Source: Pandoraea cepalis (lineage in GTDB: Bacteria; Pseudomonadota; Gammaproteobacteria; Burkholderiales; Burkholderiaceae). From it: a DNA stretch of 64,000 nt. How positions within the stretch are numbered: position 1 is the first letter of the stretch; each line of letters opens with the position of its first letter. A program made the position numbers and the translations under genes. Positions 45,051 through 52,753 of this stretch are shown piece by piece. The DNA lies in NCBI RefSeq assembly GCF_902459665.1, contig NZ_CABPSL010000018.1:56465-120464 (forward strand), written 5' to 3'. Below the pieces are notes generated by a model. It did not search any database and was not told the origin of the DNA. It was given only the letters and a program-made list of their open reading frames with translations.

Positions 45051-45644
45051 ATGTACATCGTACTTACCAGCCGTCCGGGCCAATACCGCAGCGAGCCGAC
45101 CCCCGGCATCACGCCGGTCGAGACTCACGACTACTTCTATGGTGCACGGCACGTCGCGGCATTTGTCATCGCCAGACTTGACGGACAGTCGCGCGTGAAG
45201 ATCGTTGACGAGATGGACTCGAGCGGCACAAACCTGGTGCCCACGAAGTTCTTCGAGAAGTACGAGAGCGCACACGAGGCGGTAGCTTCACTCGAATCGC
45301 TGGTCCGGCACGATCACGCTAAGTCGCGGCTCAGCCGCCGAGATCCAGAGACACCGGCAAACGATAGGGTTCAGATCACGTTCATCACGAATGGCGGGAA
45401 GACAGTCGAGGCGCCGCCCAACAGCAATTTGCTGCGTGTCTCGCTTCGGGAAAAGGGCGGGATTCCGTTCAAATGCGGCGGTGGCCTGTGCGGCACATGC
45501 CGTTGTCGTGTGGAGGCGGGGCGTGAGCATACCGATGACGTCAAGCAAAAGGAGCGGCGGCATTTGAGTCCCGAGGAGCTTGCCAACGGTTACCGCATGG
45601 CCTGTCAGACGTTCATCAACGGCAACGTGAGCGTCTCATGGTAA
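45051..45644 (+). CDS. 2Fe-2S ferredoxin with an unknown N-terminal domain
   Basis: 197 residues. Residues 106-197 form a plant-type ferredoxin domain with ligands Cys142, Cys147, Cys150 and Cys185 (PFKCGGGLCGTCRCR, then YRMACQTFIN). Residues 1-95 (MYIVLTSRPGQYRSEPTPGI onward, with VETHDYFYGARHVAAFVIAR) form an alpha/beta domain I do not recognise; it may bind the partner enzyme or substrate. The start is close to the previous ferredoxin gene, and its end overlaps the hydrolase start (ATGGTAA), so the three are one operon. Confidence 0.88.
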   Translation: MYIVLTSRPGQYRSEPTPGITPVETHDYFYGARHVAAFVIARLDGQSRVKIVDEMDSSGTNLVPTKFFEKYESAHEAVASLESLVRHDHAKSRLSRRDPETPANDRVQITFITNGGKTVEAPPNSNLLRVSLREKGGIPFKCGGGLCGTCRCRVEAGREHTDDVKQKERRHLSPEELANGYRMACQTFINGNVSVSW

Positions 45645-46618
45645 TCGCGCTCAACCACGCCGATCCCATGATCGAGCCCTTCTCCGCCCTGCCGGCCGGG
45701 CAGCGGCGGCTAATGCTCGATCTCGGTCCACGCTGGAACGATGACATCGTGGCGCATCGACAGGCGGTGATCGACTGCTACACGCCGATTCTGGCCACGG
45801 CGCCCAAGAGTCCGCACGTCGAGCGGAACGTGGCGTACGGCGAGCATTCGCGTCAGGTGATGGACATTTTTGCGCCCGTGGCGGCGCCCGGGGAAAGCGG
45901 GTCGGCGCTGCGTGAGGCGGTGCTGTTCATTCATGGTGGCGCCTTCGTGCGGGGCAACAAGAGCGTGAATGGCGAGGTGTACGACAATGTCTGCCATTGG
46001 TTCGCCCGGCAGGGCAAGGTCGCGATCAACGTCGAGTACCGGCTGGCCGACGAGGCGCCTTGGCCGGGCGGCGCGCAGGATGTCGCGCAAGCCATCGCTT
46101 GGGTGCATGCCAAAGCGGCGCAGTTGAGAATCGATCCGTCGCGCATCTTCCTGATCGGTCACTCGGCGGGTGGCACGCATGCCGCAAGTTGCCTTTTCGA
46201 TCCGGCACTGACCGGATCGACCCCCGGGCTGAACGAGAAGGTCGCGGGGCTGGTATTGGTCAGCGCGCGACTGTTCGCTGATGCCAACCCGCGCAATCCG
46301 AACGCGGGTCCCGTGCGGGCGTACTTCGGCGCCGATGAAAGCCTTTATGCCGAACGGTCACCGCTGACTCACGGTGCGCGCCATACCGTACCGACGATGA
46401 TTGCCATCGCCGAATACGAAAACAGGTTTCTCGACGACTACGGCGCGGCGTTTTTCCAGACACTGCTGCGTGCGCGAGGCGTGGCACCGCGATTCGTTCA
46501 GATGCGCTGCCACAATCACACATCGATCGTCGCGCATTTCAACTCGGGCGAGGACTGGCTCGGGCGCGAGATACTCGCGTTCATCGCATCTGTGCCCAAT
46601 GCGCCGCATAGCGCTTGA
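45638..46618 (+). CDS. Alpha/beta-hydrolase (HSL/kynurenine-formamidase-like esterase)
   Basis: 326 residues; its ATG overlaps the preceding stop. The oxyanion-hole motif VLFIHGGAFVRGNKSVNG and nucleophile elbow IGHSAGGTHAASC are typical of carboxylesterases and arylformamidases; an Asp in the YENRFLDDYGA region and His in RCHNHTSIVAHFNSGED complete the likely triad. It cleaves an ester, amide or formamide; with the amidase it gives the regulon two hydrolases. Cytoplasmic, no signal peptide. Confidence 0.9.
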   Translation: MVIALNHADPMIEPFSALPAGQRRLMLDLGPRWNDDIVAHRQAVIDCYTPILATAPKSPHVERNVAYGEHSRQVMDIFAPVAAPGESGSALREAVLFIHGGAFVRGNKSVNGEVYDNVCHWFARQGKVAINVEYRLADEAPWPGGAQDVAQAIAWVHAKAAQLRIDPSRIFLIGHSAGGTHAASCLFDPALTGSTPGLNEKVAGLVLVSARLFADANPRNPNAGPVRAYFGADESLYAERSPLTHGARHTVPTMIAIAEYENRFLDDYGAAFFQTLLRARGVAPRFVQMRCHNHTSIVAHFNSGEDWLGREILAFIASVPNAPHSA

Positions 46619-46664
46619 GCGGGGCAGGCCGTTGACCCTGCGCAACGATAACGTCTCCGGGTTC

Positions 46665-46677
46665 GTGTACAGTCTAC
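46665..46677 (+). promoter_or_regulatory. Regulon operator, copy 5 (regulator gene)
   Basis: GTGTAC-A-GTCTAC, 104 bp upstream of the regulator start, a weaker copy of the cluster's 13-bp motif. It suggests autoregulation. Confidence 0.6.
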
Positions 46678-46781
46678 AAAAAGCCGTCGCTGCTATAGAA
46701 TGCGGCGGTCATTGAGGCGTCGTGGAACGGGGAAATGCTTGTCCACTGGCGCGGAACGGTCGCTTAGTGGAGATTGGAATT

Positions 46782-47456
46782 ATGGTGCGGGGAGCCACAG
46801 GGGCAAACGGTCGCGAGCCGATCATGCACCAGCAGTTGTCGGATCTGGTGATTGCCCGTTTGCGCGAGTCCATCACTTCGGGCGCCTACAGGCCCGGCGA
46901 CCGCCTCGTCGAAGGCCGGATCGCACAGGAGCTCGATGTGTCGCGGGTACCGGTACGCGAAGCGCTGCGGGCGCTGGCGGTTGAGGGACTGGTGGAAGTT
47001 CGCCCTCGTCACGGTGCTGTCGTCGCATCGTTCGATCCGGCTGCGGCGCGCGAACTGGTACAGATTCGGGCCACGCTCGAAGGGCTGAATGCGCGTCTTG
47101 CGGCGGAGCACTGTACGCCCGAGCTCGTCAAGCGCATCGAGAAAGTGCTTCAGGCGGGCAACGCCAAGGTTGCCGCTGGCGAAACATCAGGCTTGCTCGA
47201 ACTGAACGCGCAATTCCATGACTTGCTATATTCCGCGGGTGCCAACGCCATGCTCGCCGAGTTGATGCGCTCGATGCGCGACCGCTCGCGCATGCTGTTC
47301 GTGAATGCCAGTGACGAAGAAGTGCGCGTCACATGGGAAGAGCACGCCGCCATTCTGCGCGCCGTGCAGGCCGGCGATGCGGCATTTGCCGCGCTGCTCG
47401 CCGAGCGTCACGTCACACGCGCGGCTCAGTATTATCTCGATAACATCGCTCGCTGA
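46782..47456 (+). CDS. GntR-family regulator with FCD effector domain
   Basis: 224 residues from the ATG at 46782 (MVRGATGANGREPIMHQQLS); a GTG at 46722 and an ATG at 46824 are alternatives. The N-terminal winged helix has YRPGDRLVEGRIAQELDVSR and VPVREALRALAVEGLVEVRP. The C-terminal FCD domain carries putative metal/ligand residues Asn142, His146 (LNAQFHDLLY), His188 (WEEHAAIL) and His210. FadR/VanR-type members usually repress and are released by a carboxylic-acid ligand. It closes the catabolic cluster and probably recognises the five 13-bp sites listed here. Confidence 0.92.
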   Translation: MVRGATGANGREPIMHQQLSDLVIARLRESITSGAYRPGDRLVEGRIAQELDVSRVPVREALRALAVEGLVEVRPRHGAVVASFDPAAARELVQIRATLEGLNARLAAEHCTPELVKRIEKVLQAGNAKVAAGETSGLLELNAQFHDLLYSAGANAMLAELMRSMRDRSRMLFVNASDEEVRVTWEEHAAILRAVQAGDAAFAALLAERHVTRAAQYYLDNIAR

Positions 47457-47626
47457 TCTGCGAGCGCGCGCCTGCACCAGTAACGCCGCCTCGCGCTCAG
47501 CCTACTGGCAACGTCGGCAATCACCCGGGCGCATTGTTCAGTTTGGCGATGTCCACTCTGCACATGCGCAGAATCCGGCGCCGTGTGGAGCGTCGTCGGA
47601 AAACGCTCGTATGTGCGTGTGCTTAT

Positions 47627-47702
47627 TGGCGCGCCCGACTGGAATCGAACCAGTGACCCTCGGCTTCGGAGGCCGATACTCTATCCCCTGAGCTACGGGC
47701 GC
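47627..47702 (-). tRNA. tRNA-Arg (anticodon CCG)
   Basis: Minus-strand cloverleaf of 76 nt: acceptor GCGCCCG (47702-47696) pairs with CGGGCGC, followed by discriminator G and an encoded CCA (47629-47627). D-arm GCTCAGGGGATAGAGT, anticodon loop CTCCGAA giving CCG (reads CGG, Arg), and T-arm GGTTCGATTCC are all present. No integrase or repeat of its 3' end is seen nearby. Confidence 0.96.
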
Positions 47703-48083
47703 TATGCTGACCACCGGGGGAGAAGGCGCGAACGCGCGACCGGTAGGCAAAGAGGTAGAAGCATAGCGGTTTTGCCGCGCGCCGTCCATGCCCCGTGCAT
47801 CGTCTCGCCACACAATGCGGCAATTCGTTGCCAAGCGCCGCGTGCGCGCGGATTTACTGTGCATGCAATGCCTCCGCACTTCGCGCACGAAGCACGCGGA
47901 ACACCGCTTTGGCTTTCGCGTAAGCTAGGGAAAACACGGGACTTTTGCGGCGTCTGCGCACCGCCTTGGCGTGTCATCGGTCAAGGGTTTGTTGCTACAA
48001 TGGCTCGATATTTTGACCGGATGGCGCCAGCCGCCCGGGGTGATGCACTCGGTTTCCACAAAAATACTATTGAGAGATCCCGC
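47703..48083. other. Intergenic region between tRNA-Arg and cytochrome gene
   Basis: About 380 bp. The tRNA promoter (minus) and cytochrome promoter (plus) must lie here. The frame in line with the cytochrome gene is open throughout, but lacks signal or family sequence before 48084, so I treat it as non-coding. Confidence 0.45.
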
Positions 48084-48980
48084 ATGAGTGAAGCACATAA
48101 CGAGCATGAGTCTCTGATCAAAACACCCAAGCAGCTCATCGCCGCCGTCGTTGCGGGTTTCCTGGTTCCGATCGTCATCATCGTCCTGCTGGTCAATTAC
48201 GTCGGCAATAACGCCCTGACCGGCGCCGGCAGTTCCGCCATGACCGAACAGGCCATCGCCGAGCGCATCGCGCCTGTCGCCAAGGTCGATATCAAGGACG
48301 CCAACGCACCACGCGTCTATCAGACTGGCGAACAACTCTACAAAGCCGTCTGCGCCGCCTGCCACGCCTCGGGTGCGGCTGGGGCGCCGAAGGTCGGCAC
48401 CGCCGACTGGGCACCGCGCATTGCGCAAGGCTACGACGGCATGCTCAAGATCGCCCTCGCCGGCAAGGGCGCCATGCCGGCGCGCGGCGGCACCAGCCCC
48501 GACGACGTGACGGACTACGAAATCGGCCGGGCGATCGTCTACATGGCCAACGCCTCCGGCGGCAAGCTGCAGGAACCGGCGGCCCCGGCACAGCCCGCGT
48601 CGGGCGCCGCAGCTGCCCCGGCATCGGGCGCTCCCGCCGCGGCCTCGGGGGCCGACGCCAGTGCCGCCGCCGCCGCTGCTGCAGCGATGGCCTCGCTCAA
48701 GACCGCCGCCCCGGCCGCTGCCAGCGCGGGCAGCAATCTCGAAGCCGGCAAAAAGCTCTACAACACGGTTTGCATGGCCTGCCACGCGAGCGGCGTGATG
48801 AACGCCCCGAAGTTCGGCGACAAGGCCGCATGGGCCCCGCGCATCGCCACCGGCATCGATACGCTGCACAACGCGGCCCTCCATGGCCTGAACGCCATGC
48901 CGCCGAAGGGCGGCGCCGCCAACGCGTCGGACGACGACGTCAAGGCCGCCGTTGATTACATGGTGAGCGCGGCCAAGTAA
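48084..48980 (+). CDS. Dihaem cytochrome c5 family protein
   Basis: 298 residues from the ATG at 48084 (MSEAHNEHESLIKTPKQLIA). One N-terminal membrane helix (about 20-40) anchors it in the inner membrane. Two class I c-type domains follow, with haem sites CAACH (near residue 93) and CMACH (near 231) and Met ligands in GAMPARGG and NAMPPKGG. They are joined by a ~60-residue Ala/Pro linker. Such c5 proteins carry electrons to terminal oxidases in Burkholderiales. It stands alone and ends in a strong terminator. Confidence 0.94.
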   Translation: MSEAHNEHESLIKTPKQLIAAVVAGFLVPIVIIVLLVNYVGNNALTGAGSSAMTEQAIAERIAPVAKVDIKDANAPRVYQTGEQLYKAVCAACHASGAAGAPKVGTADWAPRIAQGYDGMLKIALAGKGAMPARGGTSPDDVTDYEIGRAIVYMANASGGKLQEPAAPAQPASGAAAAPASGAPAAASGADASAAAAAAAAMASLKTAAPAAASAGSNLEAGKKLYNTVCMACHASGVMNAPKFGDKAAWAPRIATGIDTLHNAALHGLNAMPPKGGAANASDDDVKAAVDYMVSAAK

Positions 48981-49045
48981 ATCGCCAAGTCAGCGGTCAG
49001 GTAAGCGCTCAAGCGCCAAGTCTGGCGTGAATCGCTCGGCACCCA

Positions 49046-49078
49046 CAAGAATCCCCGCTTCGGCGGGGATTCTTGTTT
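49046..49078. terminator. Bidirectional terminator after cytochrome gene
   Basis: Perfect 13-bp stem CAAGAATCCCCGC (49046-49058) with GCGGGGATTCTTG (49063-49075), closed by a TTCG tetraloop and followed by TTT. It lies between convergent genes and can serve the metallophosphoesterase gene too. Confidence 0.88.
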
Positions 49079-49127
49079 CTGGCGTCCAACGAGCAGCGTC
49101 CAACTACCAATGGCGAGGGAGGCTGGA

Positions 49128-49904
49128 TTACACCCGCACCGTCAGCGTCGGATCGAACGCCGTGTTCTCGACGCGTCCCTCGAAGCAATAGCCGCGCGGA
49201 TTGCACAGCACCCGGGTCGCGCCGACGCGGTAGTCAAACGAATCGTGCGTATGGCCGTGAATCCACAACGCCGCATCGGAGGCTTCGACGAATGAGGTCA
49301 AATCCGAAATAAACGCCGGATTGACGAGCGACCCTGCGAAACGGGGATGGATACTCTGCGGCGTTGGTGCATGATGTGTGACCACGACGGTCGGGCCGTC
49401 GTGCGGTGCGGCGAGCACGCGCGCAAGCCAGGCGACGTTTTCGCGGCACAGCGCCGCGCAGTCGTCCGGCGAGAAGAACGGCAGATCCGCCCACGGCACC
49501 GCCGGATCGCCCACGCGAATGCGTGTGAAGTCGCGTACGAATTTGCGTGACTCCTCCACGACGTCGTCGTGCTTGCCGTCGGCATCGTACAGCGCGAAGT
49601 CCGTCCATAAGGTCGTGCCGACAAAGCGCACGCCGCCAATCACCTCCAATCGTCGCTCAAGCAGATGCACGTTCGTGCCCGCGCTCAGGTGCCGCAAGTC
49701 GGCCAGCGTGCCCGCCAGTGTCGCGCCGTAGAACTCGTGATTTCCGGGAACGTAGATGACGGGGCGCCCCAACGCTTTCGCCCACTCGATGGCTTGCGCC
49801 GGTCGGCCGATGTCGCCGGCGAGAATCGTGACGTCGGCGTCCACCTCGGGAATGGCCAACGGCGCCACGGACAAATGCAGGTCGGACAGGATATGCAGTT
49901 TCAC
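49128..49904 (-). CDS. Calcineurin-like metallophosphoesterase
   Basis: 258 residues from a GTG at 49904 (KLHILSDLHLSVAP follows); GTG is chosen because the conserved metal site begins at once. Metal-binding motifs are all present: DLH (SDLHLS), GDIG (ILAGDIGRPA), GNHE (VPGNHEFYG), THHAPT (VVVTHHAPTPQSIHP) and GHTH (ALWIHGHTHDSFDY). It hydrolyses a phosphoester with two metal ions; the physiological substrate is unknown. Stand-alone gene. Confidence 0.93.
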   Translation of the reverse strand: MKLHILSDLHLSVAPLAIPEVDADVTILAGDIGRPAQAIEWAKALGRPVIYVPGNHEFYGATLAGTLADLRHLSAGTNVHLLERRLEVIGGVRFVGTTLWTDFALYDADGKHDDVVEESRKFVRDFTRIRVGDPAVPWADLPFFSPDDCAALCRENVAWLARVLAAPHDGPTVVVTHHAPTPQSIHPRFAGSLVNPAFISDLTSFVEASDAALWIHGHTHDSFDYRVGATRVLCNPRGYCFEGRVENTAFDPTLTVRV

Positions 49905-50142
49905 GCACCAGCTCCACAAAGTCTTGGGATCGGTGCCGCACACGCGCCGCCGCCGTGTGCGCCGAGCGCATCACGTGAGCGCGGGCGGTGTGGGCATTGG
50001 GTCGAAATCAAGGCAATTCACGTTTTGTTTCGCCCGTTTTCTACCGACTATCGCCCGCGTCACGCCGATGGTCAAGATGTCTTTGTCATCGGCAGGATGC
50101 GCTTCTATAGTGAAACTTCACCTGACGAGTGGAGGCGAGCCT

Positions 50143-50256
50143 ATGCGGAAACTGTTGGTTGCTGTTCTGCTTTGTTTGACCGGTCTGGTCGGGATGGTCG
50201 TGGCGTCGAGCCCGGCAGCCGCTTGCGATCAGACGTCTTCGGGTAGTGGCAAATAG
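50143..50256 (+). CDS. Small secreted peptide, 37 residues
   Basis: ATG at 50143 with GGAGG at ideal spacing. The peptide is a near-complete signal sequence (MRKLLVAVLLCLTGLVGMVV) ending in SSPAAACDQTSSGSGK, with cleavage expected at AAA-C or a lipobox-like site just before the Cys. The mature part would be only about 10 residues, entericidin-like in size. A hairpin terminator follows. I do not recognise a family; expression is inferred from the strong ribosome site. Confidence 0.55.
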   Translation: MRKLLVAVLLCLTGLVGMVVASSPAAACDQTSSGSGK

Positions 50257-50329
50257 CAGCAAGCATTGACTTTACGGTACGCCGTGCCGCCGCCGACAGC
50301 CCCGGTACGATGTCGCCGTTCCTCAAGCC

Positions 50330-50349
50330 AGCCCCCGCTCGCGGGGGCT
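50330..50349. terminator. Hairpin between small peptide gene and rep
   Basis: AGCCCCCG (50330-50337) pairs with CGGGGGCT (50342-50349) around CTCG. The T tract is weak on both strands, but the position between convergent genes suits a terminator. Confidence 0.6.
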
Positions 50350-50383
50350 ATTCATAGGTAGGACGTGGTCGGCGCGCGTCGAG

Positions 50384-52486
50384 TCAGGCGCCCGAGGACG
50401 GGGTCTTGTTCGCCCCGCCCGCGAGCATGGCCTTGAGGCTGGCGAGCCGGTCCTTCGGCGACATGGGTGCGTCTTCGGGAGGCGGGGGCGGCGCTTCGTC
50501 GAGTTGCATCTCGGGCACGAAGCGCGAGACCTCGCACGAATAGGTTTCGCGTGCCCGCTTGCGCTTCTTGCACCACGACAGTTGCAGCGAGCGCTGCGCA
50601 CGCGTGATGCCGACATACATCAACCGGCGCTCTTCCTCGATCTTTTCGGCGGTAACTTCTTCGTCCTCGCGAAGGTGCGGCAGGATACCCTCTTCCACGC
50701 CGACGAGAAACACGTGGGGATACTCCAGCCCCTTCGAGGCGTGCAGCGTCGACAGGCGCACGGCGTCGGGATCGTCGCCGTCGCGGCCTTCGAGCATCGA
50801 CATCAGCGCAATGGTCTGCGTGAGTTCCATCAGGCTCTTGCCGTCGTCGTCGAGGCCGTCGGCCTTGTCGAAGCCGGTGGGCTGCGCCTCGTCGCCACGC
50901 GTGCCCTTGCGCTTCATCCATTCGAGGAATTCGAGCACGGTGGTCCAGCGCGATTGCGCCTGACGCTCGTCGAATGTGTCGTACAGATAGGCCTCGTAGT
51001 GAATCCCTTCCATCAGATCGTCGATGACTTCATTGGCCGGGTCGCGCGCCGCGCGCGCTGCAATGCGCTGGATGAAGTCGCAAAACGCACGCAGCGGTTC
51101 GAGCTGGCGCGGCGGCAGCCGCGCCTCGACCGCCCCCATGTAGACGGCCTCGAACAGCGACACCTTGGCCTGTCCCGCGAAGCTGCCGAGCACTTCGAGC
51201 GTGGTGCTGCCGACCCCCCGGCGCGGCGTGGTCACGGCGCGAATGAAGGCGGGATCGTCGTCGGGGTTCGCCAACAGCCGCAGGTACGCGCACAGATCCT
51301 TGATTTCCGCCTTGTCGAAAAACGACTGGCCGCCGGAGAGCACGTACGGAATGCGTTCGCGCCGCAGCACTTGCTCGAAGATGCGCGCCTGATGGTTGCC
51401 GCGATAGAGAATGGCATAGTCGCGAAACTCGGCGCGCCGCTCGAACTTGTGTGCCGACAAGCGAAATACGACCGACTCGGCTTCATGCTCTTCGTCGTTC
51501 ATCGCCGTGACCGTGATCGGATCGCCCAGACCGTGCTCACTCCACAGCTTCTTCTCGAAGAGTTTCGGATTCTTCGCGATGACGTTGTTCGCCGCCGTCA
51601 GAATGCGCGACGTCGAACGGTAATTCTGTTCCAGCTTGACGACCTTGAGCGTCGGGAAGTCGACCTGCAACTGCTTGAGGTTCTCCAGCGTGGCGCCGCG
51701 CCAGCCGTAGATCGCCTGATCGTCGTCGCCCACGGCGGTGAACGCCGCGCGTGGACCCGCGAGCAGCTTGAGCAGCAGGTATTGGCAGGTGTTGGTGTCC
51801 TGGTACTCGTCGATGAGCAGGTAGCGCAGCTTGTTCTGCCAACGCTCGCGCACTTCCTCGTCGCGTTCGAAGAGTTGGGCGGGTAAGCGGATCAGGTCGT
51901 CGAAGTCGACGGCCTGATAAGCCTGCAACGTCGCCATGTAATTGCGATAGACGAGGGCGGCCTGATGTTCGTCGGCGGTTTCGGCGGCGGCCAGCGCTGT
52001 CTCGGGGGTGACCAGTCCGTTCTTCCAGAGCGAGATGGCGGTCTGCACGCCGCGAATCATCGCCTTGTCGGTCGTGCCCAACTGCTCCTGAATCAGCCCG
52101 AAGCAGTCGTCGGCGTCGAGAATCGAGAACTGCGGCTTCAACCCGACGTTCGCCGCCTCGCGCCGCAGGATTTGCACGCCCAGCGAGTGGAACGTACAAA
52201 TGGTGAGTTGGTTGACGGGCACCTTGCGGCCTTCCTTGCCCGGCGTGGTCAGCAGCTTGCCTTCGAGCTGCTTGGCCACGCGCTCCCGCATTTCGGCGGC
52301 GGCCTTGTTCGTGAAGGTCACGGCGGCGATGTGCTTCGGCTCGAACCCCTTCGTCTCGATCAGCCAGGCGATCTTTTGCGTGATGACGCGCGTCTTGCCG
52401 CTGCCCGCCCCGGCCAGCACGAGACATGGGCCGTCGAAATAGCGCGTGGCTTCGTTCTGAGCGGGATTGAGCGGGAAGGAGGACAT
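50384..52486 (-). CDS. rep: ATP-dependent DNA helicase Rep (UvrD/Rep family)
   Basis: 700 residues. SF1A helicase motifs in order: LNPAQNEA Q-motif, Walker A VLAGAGSGKTRVI, motif Ia AAVTFTNKAAAEMRERV, motif II YLLIDEYQDTN, motif III VGDDDQAIYGWRGA, motif IV KLEQNYRSTSRIL, motif V LSTLHASKGLEYPHVFLVG, and motif VI EERRLMYVGITRAQRSL. It fits Rep better than UvrD in length and N-terminus. Rep unwinds DNA 3'-5' and helps replication forks pass obstacles. Monocistronic on the minus strand. Confidence 0.95.
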   Translation of the reverse strand: MSSFPLNPAQNEATRYFDGPCLVLAGAGSGKTRVITQKIAWLIETKGFEPKHIAAVTFTNKAAAEMRERVAKQLEGKLLTTPGKEGRKVPVNQLTICTFHSLGVQILRREAANVGLKPQFSILDADDCFGLIQEQLGTTDKAMIRGVQTAISLWKNGLVTPETALAAAETADEHQAALVYRNYMATLQAYQAVDFDDLIRLPAQLFERDEEVRERWQNKLRYLLIDEYQDTNTCQYLLLKLLAGPRAAFTAVGDDDQAIYGWRGATLENLKQLQVDFPTLKVVKLEQNYRSTSRILTAANNVIAKNPKLFEKKLWSEHGLGDPITVTAMNDEEHEAESVVFRLSAHKFERRAEFRDYAILYRGNHQARIFEQVLRRERIPYVLSGGQSFFDKAEIKDLCAYLRLLANPDDDPAFIRAVTTPRRGVGSTTLEVLGSFAGQAKVSLFEAVYMGAVEARLPPRQLEPLRAFCDFIQRIAARAARDPANEVIDDLMEGIHYEAYLYDTFDERQAQSRWTTVLEFLEWMKRKGTRGDEAQPTGFDKADGLDDDGKSLMELTQTIALMSMLEGRDGDDPDAVRLSTLHASKGLEYPHVFLVGVEEGILPHLREDEEVTAEKIEEERRLMYVGITRAQRSLQLSWCKKRKRARETYSCEVSRFVPEMQLDEAPPPPPEDAPMSPKDRLASLKAMLAGGANKTPSSGA

Positions 52487-52753
52487 GGTGTGACGCGAAG
52501 GAGATGAAGACGGCGGCCGGCAAGGGTGCGCGCACGGCGAGGGCTGTGACGGCGATACGTGGCCGCCCGCCGGGGCGATGCATCGGCAAGCGCCGGGCGG
52601 TGGGCAAGTCTATCATGCGAGCGCCACGCGGCCGTGCGCGCCCGACAGGCGTTGTGCGAACGCCAACTGTGGGGCGGGCGCGACGCCGGAGGCTGGCGTC
52701 GACGCAGACCGGATGCCTATAATGAGCAACGTTGCCATCGTGGTGAGGTCGCC

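Noticed and set aside
47627..47702. tRNA-Arg as an integration site of a mobile element
   Set aside because: No integrase gene and no direct repeat of the tRNA 3' end was found nearby; the neighbouring genes look chromosomal.
47583..48083. N-terminal extension of the cytochrome gene's open frame across the tRNA
   Set aside because: The frame runs through the tRNA gene on the other strand, and the membrane anchor and family sequence start at 48084.
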